Shown here in pieces: positions 5,129 through 11,458 of a stretch of DNA of 11,458 nucleotides. A program made the position numbers and the translations under genes. The stretch's first letter is position 1. Each line of letters opens with the position of its first letter. The DNA is taken from the NCBI GenBank assembly GCA_014729455.1, contig WJJW01000151.1, positions 1-11,458 on the forward strand, given 5' to 3'. The notes under the pieces were generated by a model that had not been told where the DNA came from, did no database searches, and saw only the letters and a program-made list of their open reading frames with translations. Source of the DNA: Candidatus Eiseniibacteriota bacterium (lineage in GTDB: Bacteria; Eisenbacteria; RBG-16-71-46; CAIMUX01; VGJL01).

Positions 5129-6976
5129 CTACCGCACCGCCTCGGCTGGAACCTCGGCCTTCTCCTTGAACGTCTCCGGATAGACGCCGAGCGCCTCGAC
5201 CCACTCGACCAGCTTGCGGATCCGTTCCGTCGAATCCTTCGGCAGCGTGAACGGCTGGCGTCCCCGGCAGTCGAAGATCACTCCGGCGTCGCCGCCCGAC
5301 AGGCTCGCCTTCATCGACTTGCCCTTTCCGGCGCCGACGTCGAACCCCGAGGCCGGCTCCAAGACCGCCTCGGCCTTCTCGCCGACCGGCAGCTCGATCC
5401 GGTGCATCGATCCGAACGGGATCTCCAGCTCCTCCTTCTTCCCCTCGGGCAAGCTCAGCGAGACCTTCAAGCAGCGCGCCCCGTCCTTGGCCGAGCCGAT
5501 CGGCGAAACGCTCGCTCCGAGCCGGACCAGGCAGTCGTGCACGAAGACGTCGGTCGCCGCCTTCTCGCTCACGTCCGCCAGAACCCCGAGCTGCGGCATC
5601 ATGAAGATCGAATCGACCGCGAGCTCCGTGACCCCCTCGGGGAGAAACGCGTCGAGCATCATGAGAGCCGACTGCACGCGGCGCGGCGCGTGGGAGAGCA
5701 CCCCTCCCGAGCCGACCAGGAGATCGAGGAAGCGCAGGTCGATCAGACTCTCGCCGCTGGCGGTCTGCTCGAACGTGTCGGAGATCGTGCGCTCCTTCTG
5801 CACCCCCTTGAGGCCGACCGCGAGGTTCAGGTGCTGCTCGAAGGCCAGCCGGAGCGCCTCGCGCGCGATCGCCTGCTCGATCATCAGCTCCCGCAGCGTC
5901 TGCGGAATCGTGGTGGGACGGATCATCTTGTTCTTGATCCGGTTGCGCAGGTCGCTCTCCTCGATGTCGAACGGGACCCAGCGGAGGATGTTCTCGAGCT
6001 TTGCCTCCGCCAGCACGTTGGAGATCGAGTAGCTCATGCCGAGGTTGGCACTCACCGTCCGGACGAACTGATCCTGGAAATAGCTGAACACGTCGGTGGT
6101 CGCCCCGCCGATGTCGACCCCGATCACCTGGATCCCCTCGCGCTTCGCCACCGCCTGGATCATGTCACCGACCGCCGCGGGGGTCGGCTTGATCGGGTTG
6201 GGATCGGTCCACGCCATCAGCTTCTTGTAGCCCGGGGCGTGCGCCATCACGTGCTCCATGAACTGGTCGTGGATCTTGTGGCGGGCCGGCATGAGGTTCT
6301 CGCGCTCCATGATGGGGCGGATGTTCTCGGTGATCACCAGCGCGGTCTTGTCGCCGAGCCGCTCCTGGATCTCCTCGCGCGCGTCCTGGTTCCCCGCGTA
6401 GATCACCGGCAACTCGTAGCCGGCGCCGAGGCGCGCCTTCGGGTCCGCGGCGGCGATGATCTCGCCCAGCTCCACGACGTGCGTCTTCGTTCCCCCGTCG
6501 ATCCCGCCCGAGAGCAGGATCATGTCGGGCCGGAGGTCGCGGATCCGGCGGATCTTCTCATGCGGAAGCCGGCCGTCGTTGCTGGCGATGATGTCCATCA
6601 CGATCGCTCCGGCTCCCAACGCCGCGCGCTCCGCGCTTTCCCCCGTCATCGACTTGACGACCCCGGTCACCATCATCTGGAGGCCGCCGCCGGCGCTCGA
6701 AGTCGACAGGTAGATGTCGACCCCCTGGTCCCCGCTGGCGGGGGCGATGATCTTCTCGCCGTCGAGGATCTTCCGGCCGGCCAGCTCCTCGACCTCCATG
6801 ATGGCGTTCAGAACGCCGCGGGTGACGTCCTCGAACGGCGCCTCGACCGTGGTCGGCGCCTCGCCCCGAACGACCAGCCGATAGACGTCGCCCTTGCGCT
6901 CGATGAGGATCGCCTTCGTCGTGGTCGATCCACAGTCGGTCGCCAATATGAAGTTCAGCTCTTTCTCCGAAACCAT
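5129..6976 (-). CDS. GlmL/MutL-family ASKHA ATPase (glutamate mutase L type), 615 residues
   Basis: The family is named after the GlmL/MutL protein of the B12-dependent glutamate mutase operon, thought to be a reactivating or chaperone ATPase of the actin/Hsp70/sugar-kinase fold. Seen here are a phosphate-1 motif ATDCGSTTTKAIL (12-24), SGGIDGGTKTH (156-166), a phosphate-2 motif GVDIGGATTDVFS (286-298), and an adenosine-site-like GSGGVLSHAP (422-431). The C-terminal extension (about 500-600) includes GGDAGVIFDCRGR. Classical GlmL proteins are nearer 460 residues, so this is the long form. The ATG follows GAGAGGGGGACG and overlaps the 137-codon gene upstream by 22 bases. No MutS/MutE-type mutase subunits are in the window, so its client is unknown, and methylaspartate mutase activity should not be assumed. 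Confidence 0.9.
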   Translation of the reverse strand: MVSEKELNFILATDCGSTTTKAILIERKGDVYRLVVRGEAPTTVEAPFEDVTRGVLNAIMEVEELAGRKILDGEKIIAPASGDQGVDIYLSTSSAGGGLQMMVTGVVKSMTGESAERAALGAGAIVMDIIASNDGRLPHEKIRRIRDLRPDMILLSGGIDGGTKTHVVELGEIIAAADPKARLGAGYELPVIYAGNQDAREEIQERLGDKTALVITENIRPIMERENLMPARHKIHDQFMEHVMAHAPGYKKLMAWTDPNPIKPTPAAVGDMIQAVAKREGIQVIGVDIGGATTDVFSYFQDQFVRTVSANLGMSYSISNVLAEAKLENILRWVPFDIEESDLRNRIKNKMIRPTTIPQTLRELMIEQAIAREALRLAFEQHLNLAVGLKGVQKERTISDTFEQTASGESLIDLRFLDLLVGSGGVLSHAPRRVQSALMMLDAFLPEGVTELAVDSIFMMPQLGVLADVSEKAATDVFVHDCLVRLGASVSPIGSAKDGARCLKVSLSLPEGKKEELEIPFGSMHRIELPVGEKAEAVLEPASGFDVGAGKGKSMKASLSGGDAGVIFDCRGRQPFTLPKDSTERIRKLVEWVEALGVYPETFKEKAEVPAEAVR

Positions 6977-7368
6977 CGTCCCCCTCTCTCACCCTTCGCA
7001 GCCTTGCGGGCCGCCTTCGCTTCCTTCTCCTTGCGCGCCCGGTCCGCTTCCTGATCCTCGATCATCGTGATCAGGCGCTCCACGTTGGAACGGTCCTCCA
7101 TCAGCTCGGCGAACCGATCATAGCTCTTCAGATCAAGGAATGCCTTTACAAACGGCTCGAAGAAGACGAGCGCCTGGCTCCCGATGAACGACAACGGCTT
7201 GACCGATTCGAGGAAGAAGACCGCAGGCACCGCCAGGCCCATCCGCACGACCCGGCCGGCGATCGAGCCCAGAAGCTCGCTATCCGGATCGGGGGGCGGA
7301 CCTTGCGGCGGTTCCTTCCCGTCGGGCCCCTTCGGGTCTCGATCCTTCTCGGTCACCGGCTCATCCAT
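6955..7368 (-). CDS. Small 137-residue protein of unknown function, probably membrane-associated
   Basis: I do not recognise the family. Residues 1-30 are polar and Pro/Asp-rich. Residues 36-80 are hydrophobic with scattered charges (MGLAVPAVFFLESVKPLSFIG, then ALVFFEPFVKAFL), suggesting one or two membrane-embedded or amphipathic helices. Residues 82-112 are acidic and helical (ELMEDRSNVERLITMIEDQEAD). The tail is very basic (KEKEAKAARKAAKGERGGRWFRRKS) and may form a coiled coil or bind nucleic acid or phospholipid. The gene lies 8 bases after the preceding stop and overlaps the next start by 22 bases, so it is translationally embedded in the operon. The ribosome binding site is weak (GCGGG next to ATG), consistent with coupling. 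A membrane tether for the GlmL-type ATPase is a guess. Confidence 0.8.
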   Translation of the reverse strand: MDEPVTEKDRDPKGPDGKEPPQGPPPDPDSELLGSIAGRVVRMGLAVPAVFFLESVKPLSFIGSQALVFFEPFVKAFLDLKSYDRFAELMEDRSNVERLITMIEDQEADRARKEKEAKAARKAAKGERGGRWFRRKS

Positions 7369-7376
7369 CCCGCGTT

Positions 7377-7910
7377 TCAGCGCCCCTTCTCATTCCTGAC
7401 CGCTTCACTCTCCGTCCACTCGACGTCCTCGCGCAGCCGCTCACGCAACAGCGCGAGGACCTCCTCACGGTTTCCGCCCCGGAAGACCAGCCGGATCGCG
7501 CGGTACGCCTCCAGAAAAGACCTCTTGGCGAACGGGCTCAGCGTCACCCCGCGACGGTCGACCTCCGCGCGGCGGAAGACCGTCCACGCGCGCTCCGCCC
7601 GCGAAAACCGCTTGATGACGACCAGCTTCTCCTCGGAGAGGACGTAGCGGGTCGGGAAATAGAACGACTCGAGCGAGAGGAACAGGACCGCGAAGGAGAA
7701 GAGGGTCCAGAACCAGGCCCCTCCCCAGAGGCCCGCACCGACGCTGAAGGCGGTGATCCCCGCCAGCACGGCGAGCCCCGTCCCACGCCGCTCCCCGAAG
7801 GGATGGACCTTCCACTCGAGCGTCCGCTCTTCGCCGTCCGTCGCGCGTGCCTCCTCGGCTCCGTCGCTCAATCGTTCGACCCCCGCTCCCCGTCCGGCTT
7901 CGGTCTCCAT
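7377..7910 (-). CDS. Two-helix membrane protein with PH-like cytoplasmic domain, 177 residues
   Basis: Two adjacent membrane segments are visible: about residues 44-62 (TGLAVLAGITAFSVGAGLW) and 65-84 (AWFWTLFSFAVLFLSLESFY). After them comes FPTRYVLSEEKLVVIKRFSRAERAWTVFRRAEVDRRGVTLSPF, and later IRLVFRGGNREEVLALL. This run of short strands plus a final helix resembles bacterial PH-like (bPH2/YdbT-type) domains, so the family call is tentative. The start is uncertain. The ATG at 7910 has no good ribosome binding site and would overlap gcvPB by 43 bases. A TTG at 7871 shares bases with the gcvPB stop (TTGA) and has GGGGG eight bases upstream, giving 164 residues. Either way it is coupled to gcvPB. 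Confidence 0.8.
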   Translation of the reverse strand: METEAGRGAGVERLSDGAEEARATDGEERTLEWKVHPFGERRGTGLAVLAGITAFSVGAGLWGGAWFWTLFSFAVLFLSLESFYFPTRYVLSEEKLVVIKRFSRAERAWTVFRRAEVDRRGVTLSPFAKRSFLEAYRAIRLVFRGGNREEVLALLRERLREDVEWTESEAVRNEKGR

Positions 7911-9352
7911 CGAACCCGGAGCTTTCGGGCGGCCCCCGCCTCGTCGAGCCGGCGGACCGGAGTCCGGTGCGGGGCCGACTTGACGGTCTCGGGATCCTCC
8001 CGGACCTCGCGGGCGATCTCTCTCAGGATCTCCGCGTACCGGTCGAGGCTGGTCGGGCTCTCGCTCTCGGTCGGCTCGATCATGAAGCAATCGGGCACGA
8101 TCAGCGGAAAGCTGACCGTCGGCGCGTGCACGCCATGGTCCAGCAGCCGCTTGGCGACGTCGATGTTCTTCACCCCCTGCTTGCGCATCCAGGACAGGGT
8201 CGAGACGAACTCGTGCATGCACCAACCCGGTTTGGCCACCGGGTAATCCTCCTCGATCTTCTTCATCAGGTAGTTGGCGTTCAGGATCGCGCCGCGGCTG
8301 ATCCGCGCGAGGCCGTCGCCCCCCAGACTCCGGATGTAGGCGAACGCCCGGAGGATCACGCCGACGTTTCCGACGTACGGATGCAGACGCCCGATCGAAT
8401 GCGGCCGGTCCGAATCGAGCAGGTACCGTCCATCCCGTTCCACGATCACCGGCACCGGCAGGAACGGCTCCAGCTTGGCCTTGATCCCCAGCGGTCCGGC
8501 CCCCGGCCCCCCACCGCCGTGCGGCGTCGAGAAGGTCTTGTGCAGGTTGATGTGGACCATGTCGGCGCCCATGTCCCCGGGCCGGGTCAACCCGAGCATC
8601 GCGTTCAGGTTCGCCCCGTCCATGTAGACGAGGCCGTCGACGCTGTGGAGCAGCTCGGACGCCTCGGCGATCTCGCTCTCGAAGAGGCCGAGGGTGCTCG
8701 GGTTGGTCACCATCAGCCCGGCCGTCTCCTCGTTGACGACCTCGCGCAGCGCCCCGAGATCGAGGCGTCCGTCCTCCTTCGAACGGACCTCGACCGTCTC
8801 GTAGCCGACCATCCGCGCCGTCGCGGGGTTCGTTCCGTGCGCCGAGTCGGGAATGATCACCGTCTTCTTCTTGTTCCGGCGGTGGTCGTGGTACTGCCGG
8901 ATCAGGCGGATCCCGAGAAGCTCCCCCTGCGCACCGGCGGCCGGGTGCAGCGAGACGGTGTCCATCCCGACGATCTCGGCCAGCTCGCCCGTGAACCGGT
9001 GCAGGAGCCCCAGCAGCCCCTGCGCCAGCTCCTCCGGAGCCATCGGATGGATCCCCGCCAGGCCGGGCAGACGGCAGAGATCCTCGTTCAGCTTCGGGTT
9101 GTACTTCATCGTGCAGGAGCCGAGCGGATAGGTGTCCTTGTCGACGTGGTGGTTCAGCGTGGAGAGCCGGATGTAGTGGCGGACCACCTCCGGCTCCGAC
9201 ACCTCCGGCAGAAGCGGCGGCTCCGCGCGCAGCGCCTCTTTCGGCAGGATCCGATCGAGCGGCTGCTCCGGGACGTCCAGGTCCGGCAAGCGGTACCCTT
9301 CGTGGCCGGGAGCGCTGCGGTCGTAGATCAGGCGAAGGTCGCGACTCTTCAT
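7868..9352 (-). CDS. gcvPB: Glycine dehydrogenase (decarboxylating) subunit 2, P-protein beta
   Basis: This is the catalytic half of the split P-protein. With subunit 1 it binds PLP, decarboxylates glycine and transfers the aminomethyl group to the lipoyl arm of the H-protein. The family signature PLGSCTMKYNPKLNE lies at residues 76-90. Others are PAAGAQGE (137-144), DSAHGTNPA (169-177) and DGANLNAMLG (245-254). The PLP-binding lysine is expected to be Lys272 in HINLHKTFSTPHGGGGPG, followed by the glycine-rich loop. The 494 residues are normal for the family. The ATG overlaps the gcvPA stop as ATGA and has GGAGG eight bases upstream. The same reading frame remains open far upstream of 9352, but that part is not protein-like; the recognisable protein begins at MKSRDLRLIYD. 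Confidence 0.97.
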   Translation of the reverse strand: MKSRDLRLIYDRSAPGHEGYRLPDLDVPEQPLDRILPKEALRAEPPLLPEVSEPEVVRHYIRLSTLNHHVDKDTYPLGSCTMKYNPKLNEDLCRLPGLAGIHPMAPEELAQGLLGLLHRFTGELAEIVGMDTVSLHPAAGAQGELLGIRLIRQYHDHRRNKKKTVIIPDSAHGTNPATARMVGYETVEVRSKEDGRLDLGALREVVNEETAGLMVTNPSTLGLFESEIAEASELLHSVDGLVYMDGANLNAMLGLTRPGDMGADMVHINLHKTFSTPHGGGGPGAGPLGIKAKLEPFLPVPVIVERDGRYLLDSDRPHSIGRLHPYVGNVGVILRAFAYIRSLGGDGLARISRGAILNANYLMKKIEEDYPVAKPGWCMHEFVSTLSWMRKQGVKNIDVAKRLLDHGVHAPTVSFPLIVPDCFMIEPTESESPTSLDRYAEILREIAREVREDPETVKSAPHRTPVRRLDEAGAARKLRVRWRPKPDGERGSND

Positions 9353-10692
9353 GAGACCACCCTCCGCATCGCTTCGACGTAGGCGTCCAGCTCCTCGCGG
9401 GTCCTCTTCTCGGTCACCGCGACGAGCAGGCGGTCTTGCCAGTCGCGGTGGACGCGGCCGAGGTCGATCCCCGCCAGGATGCCGGCTTCCGCGTAGATCT
9501 TCGCGATCGCCTCGGAAGCCGGGACCGGCAGGCGCAGGCAGAACTCCCGGAAAAACGCCCCTTCCGGCTGGCGACGGATCCCAGGAAGCGGAGCGAGCCG
9601 CTCCTCGAGGTAGTGCGCCTTCTGCAGACTCTGCTCCGCCATCTTCCGAAGGCCGCGCGGACCGAGCAACGCGAGCGTGACCGTGAAGCCGAGCGCGATG
9701 AGGTTGTTGTTCGTGCAGATGTTCGACGTCGCCTTTTCTCGCCGGATGTGCTGCTCGCGGGTCTGCAGGGTGAGCACGAAGCCTCGGCGGCCGTCGGCGT
9801 CGACGGTCTCCCCGACGAGCCGCCCCGGCAGCCGGCGGACGAGCTTCATCGTGGTGGCGAAGAAGCCGGCGGCCGGCCCTCCGTAGGACGGCGGATTGCC
9901 GAGGCTCTGTCCTTCGCCGACGACGACGTCGGCCCCCTGCTTGCCCGGCGCCTCGAGCAGCGCCAGGGGGACCGGATCGGCGGAGACGACGAGCAGCCCA
10001 CCCTGATCGTGGACCGCGTCGGCCAGCGGCCCCAGGGATTCCACGGCGCCGAGATAGCTCGGTTGCTGGACCAGCAGGGCGGCCGTCTCTCCGTCGAGCA
10101 CGTCGCGGAGTTCGTCGGGCGTGAGCGCCTCCTCCCCCCCGACGTCGACGAACTCGAGTCCGGACGGGCGCCCGTAGGTCTCCAGGATCGCCCGGTGGTG
10201 CGGATGCAGGCTGCGGGCGACCAGGATCCGACGGCGTCCGGTGGCGCCGGACGCGAGCAGGACGGCTTCGGCCGCCGCCGAACCGGCGTCGTACATCGAG
10301 GCGTTGGCGACCTCCATGCCGGTCAGCTCGCAGATCATCGTCTGGAACTCGAAGATCGTCATGAGCGTGCCCTGCGCCACCTCCGCCTGGTACGGCGTGT
10401 AAGCGGTGTAGAACTCGCTGCGGAGCTGGATGTGATTGACGACCGACGGGATCACGTGATCGTAGATCCCTCCGCCGAGGAACGACGGCACGACACGGGG
10501 GTCGTAATTGCGCCGCTCGCTCTCCTGGAAGAGCCGGCGCACCTCGATCTCGCTCTCCCCGGCCGGGATCGCGATCGGCTTCTTCAGCCGCATCGACTCG
10601 GGAATCGAGGCGATCAGATCTTCGAAGCGCTTCACCCCGATCGTGCGGAGGAGATGCTCTTCCTCTTGCGGAGTGTGTCCGACGTAGAGCAT
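9349..10692 (-). CDS. gcvPA: Glycine dehydrogenase (decarboxylating) subunit 1, P-protein alpha
   Basis: This is the N-terminal half of the P-protein in organisms that split it; it pairs with the beta subunit to form the active decarboxylase. Recognisable stretches are the opening YVGHTPQEEEHLLRTIGV with FEDLIASIP (23-31), SFLGGGIYDHVIPSVV, and FYTAYTPYQAEVAQGTLMTIFEFQTM. ELTGMEVANASMYDAGSAAAEA and REQHIRREKATSNICTNN are also present, all typical of GcvPA. It lacks the PLP-lysine motif, as expected for this subunit. The 447 residues are standard. The ATG lies 6 bases after gcvH, with its GGAAGGA ribosome binding site inside the end of gcvH. Confidence 0.97.
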   Translation of the reverse strand: MLYVGHTPQEEEHLLRTIGVKRFEDLIASIPESMRLKKPIAIPAGESEIEVRRLFQESERRNYDPRVVPSFLGGGIYDHVIPSVVNHIQLRSEFYTAYTPYQAEVAQGTLMTIFEFQTMICELTGMEVANASMYDAGSAAAEAVLLASGATGRRRILVARSLHPHHRAILETYGRPSGLEFVDVGGEEALTPDELRDVLDGETAALLVQQPSYLGAVESLGPLADAVHDQGGLLVVSADPVPLALLEAPGKQGADVVVGEGQSLGNPPSYGGPAAGFFATTMKLVRRLPGRLVGETVDADGRRGFVLTLQTREQHIRREKATSNICTNNNLIALGFTVTLALLGPRGLRKMAEQSLQKAHYLEERLAPLPGIRRQPEGAFFREFCLRLPVPASEAIAKIYAEAGILAGIDLGRVHRDWQDRLLVAVTEKRTREELDAYVEAMRRVVS

Positions 10693-10698
10693 CGGAGC

Positions 10699-11088
10699 CT
10701 ATCCTTCCATTTCCTTGATCTGTTCCTCGTACTGCTCCGGCGTGAGCAAGTTGTCGAGCTGGGCGGTGTCCTCGATCTTCGCCCGCAACAGCCAACCATC
10801 TTCGTACGGTGCCTTGTTGATGACGCCCGGATCTTCCTGGACGGCCTGGTTCGCTTCGGCGACCTCCCCGTCGACCGGACTGTAGAGATCGCTCACCGTC
10901 TTCACGGCCTCGAGCGTGCCGAACGGCTGGTGCTGGGTGAGCTTCGCCCCCGGCTCCGGCAGCTCGATGAAAACGATGTCGCCGAGCTGATCCTGGGCGA
11001 AGTCGGTGATGCCGATCTTGACGTGGCCGTCCCCGTCGAGTCGGACCCACTCGTGCTCCTTCGTGTACCGGCAATCCTTCGGAATCAT
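10699..11088 (-). CDS. gcvH: Glycine cleavage system H protein (lipoyl carrier)
   Basis: This small cytoplasmic carrier shuttles the aminomethyl intermediate from P- to T-protein on a lipoylated lysine. It has 129 residues, the family norm. Signatures are YTKEHEWVRLDG at the start, ITDFAQDQLGDIVFIELPEPG, and the lipoylation site LEAVKTVSDLYSPVDGEV, with Lys63 the modified residue. NKAPYEDGWLLRAK follows. The ATG at 11088 has AAAGGGGAGAGGG directly upstream and gives the canonical N-terminus MIPKDCRYTKEHEW. A start 10 codons further upstream is possible in frame but would translate the ribosome binding site. The gene sits 33 bases after gcvT and 6 before gcvPA. No lipoate ligase or synthase is in the window. 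Confidence 0.97.
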   Translation of the reverse strand: MIPKDCRYTKEHEWVRLDGDGHVKIGITDFAQDQLGDIVFIELPEPGAKLTQHQPFGTLEAVKTVSDLYSPVDGEVAEANQAVQEDPGVINKAPYEDGWLLRAKIEDTAQLDNLLTPEQYEEQIKEMEG

Positions 11089-11121
11089 CCCTCTCCCCTT
11101 TCCCCGTCCTTCAACCAATCC

Positions 11122-11458
11122 CTACCGGTGCGATCCGTTCTTGTAGAACGGCCGTTCGACCACGCGCGCCTCGACCGCGCGTCCGCGCACGTCGATCGCG
11201 ATCGTGGTTCCGACCGCCTTGAGCGCGGGCGGCACGAATCCGAGGCCGACGCCCCGGTTCTCCAGGCTCGGAGCCGGTCCGCCGCTCGTGACCCGGCCGA
11301 CCGTCTCGCCGTCGTGGAGGATCTCCATCTCGGCGCGCGGCATCCGGCGCCCCTCGACCTCGAAACCGACCAGGACGCGCGGAAGCCCCTCCTTCTTCTG
11401 CTTCCGGAGCGCCTCCTTGCCGATGAACCGCTCCTTCTTCAGCTTGACCGTCCAGCCG
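11122..11458 (-). CDS. gcvT: Glycine cleavage system T protein (aminomethyltransferase), C-terminal part
   Basis: Only the last 111 codons are present; the start lies beyond the right edge. T-protein releases ammonia from the H-protein-bound aminomethyl group and forms 5,10-methylenetetrahydrofolate. The visible part begins GWTVKLKKERFIGKEALRKQ, the conserved segment leading into the C-terminal barrel. It continues with LVGFEVEGRRMPRAEMEILHDGETVGRVTSGGPAPSLENRGVGLGFVPP, matching the usual G.VTSG..SP.L...I..G.V pattern. It ends YKNGSHR before TAG. The frame stays open from the window edge, so I take the gene as continuing beyond it. Any glycine riboswitch controlling the operon would be upstream, outside this window. 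Confidence 0.95.
   Translation of the reverse strand, partial: GWTVKLKKERFIGKEALRKQKKEGLPRVLVGFEVEGRRMPRAEMEILHDGETVGRVTSGGPAPSLENRGVGLGFVPPALKAVGTTIAIDVRGRAVEARVVERPFYKNGSHR

Noticed and set aside
3718..7054. Plus-strand open frames 3718-5169 and 4934-7054
   Set aside because: They are antisense to the csp, 373-residue and GlmL genes, overlap each other, and give Arg/Asp/Leu-rich non-globular products caused by codon bias.
7847..9382. Plus-strand open frame of 511 codons opposite gcvPB
   Set aside because: It is the antisense shadow of a well-recognised gcvPB, with no family resemblance of its own.
9353..11074. Extension of the gcvPB frame upstream into gcvPA and gcvH, as a possible fused protein
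   Set aside because: The extension lies out of frame over well-conserved gcvPA and gcvH and is Arg/Pro-rich. The ATGA junction and ribosome binding site fix the gcvPB start at 9352.
11089..11121. Glycine riboswitch or promoter between gcvT and gcvH
   Set aside because: Only 33 bases are available, mostly a purine-rich ribosome binding region; there is no room for an aptamer and no -35/-10 pair.
1..11458. CRISPR arrays, tRNA or rRNA genes, insertion sequences, phage genes or toxin-antitoxin pairs
   Set aside because: I looked on both strands and saw no short regular repeats with spacers, no cloverleaf-type sequence, no transposase motif and no terminal repeats. The only tandem repetition is the protein-level repeat in the lipoprotein.

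Overview
The window is a GC-rich (roughly two-thirds G+C) bacterial chromosomal segment in which every gene I accept lies on the minus strand, so it reads from right to left. It suggests an uncultured bacterium of an FCB-type or Eisenbacteria-like lineage. The grounds are high GC, a two-subunit glycine decarboxylase, an orphan GlmL/MutL-family ATPase, and a large Ig-repeat lipoprotein with inserts rich in Asp, Asn and Gly. This placement is an inference from gene style and not a phylogenetic result.

Right part (7868-11458): the glycine cleavage operon in the order gcvT (3' part only), gcvH, gcvPA, gcvPB. Gaps are 33 and 6 bases, and gcvPA and gcvPB overlap by 4 bases (ATGA). Together the products decarboxylate glycine (P-alpha and P-beta with PLP), carry the aminomethyl group on the H-protein lipoyl lysine, and pass the one-carbon unit to tetrahydrofolate (T).

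Middle part (3991-7910): four further genes continue the same transcription unit with overlaps or very short gaps. They encode a 177-residue membrane protein, a 137-residue protein with a hydrophobic middle and a charged tail, a 615-residue GlmL/MutL-family ASKHA ATPase, and a 373-residue protein with no family I can name. No cobalamin-dependent mutase is present. The function of this block, and why it is joined to glycine cleavage, is the main unsolved question here.

Left part (1-3990): a 193-base gap holds a good sigma70-type promoter and a leader of about 115 nt with a 16-bp hairpin, in front of a 69-residue cold-shock protein gene. Beyond it, 197 noncoding bases are dense in inverted repeats. 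They lead into a GTG-started lipoprotein gene of at least 1130 codons that runs off the left edge. That protein is a chain of about ten Ig-like domains. The last six form three copies of a two-domain, about 218-residue super-repeat (654-bp period).

I see no tRNA, rRNA, CRISPR array, insertion sequence or phage gene.
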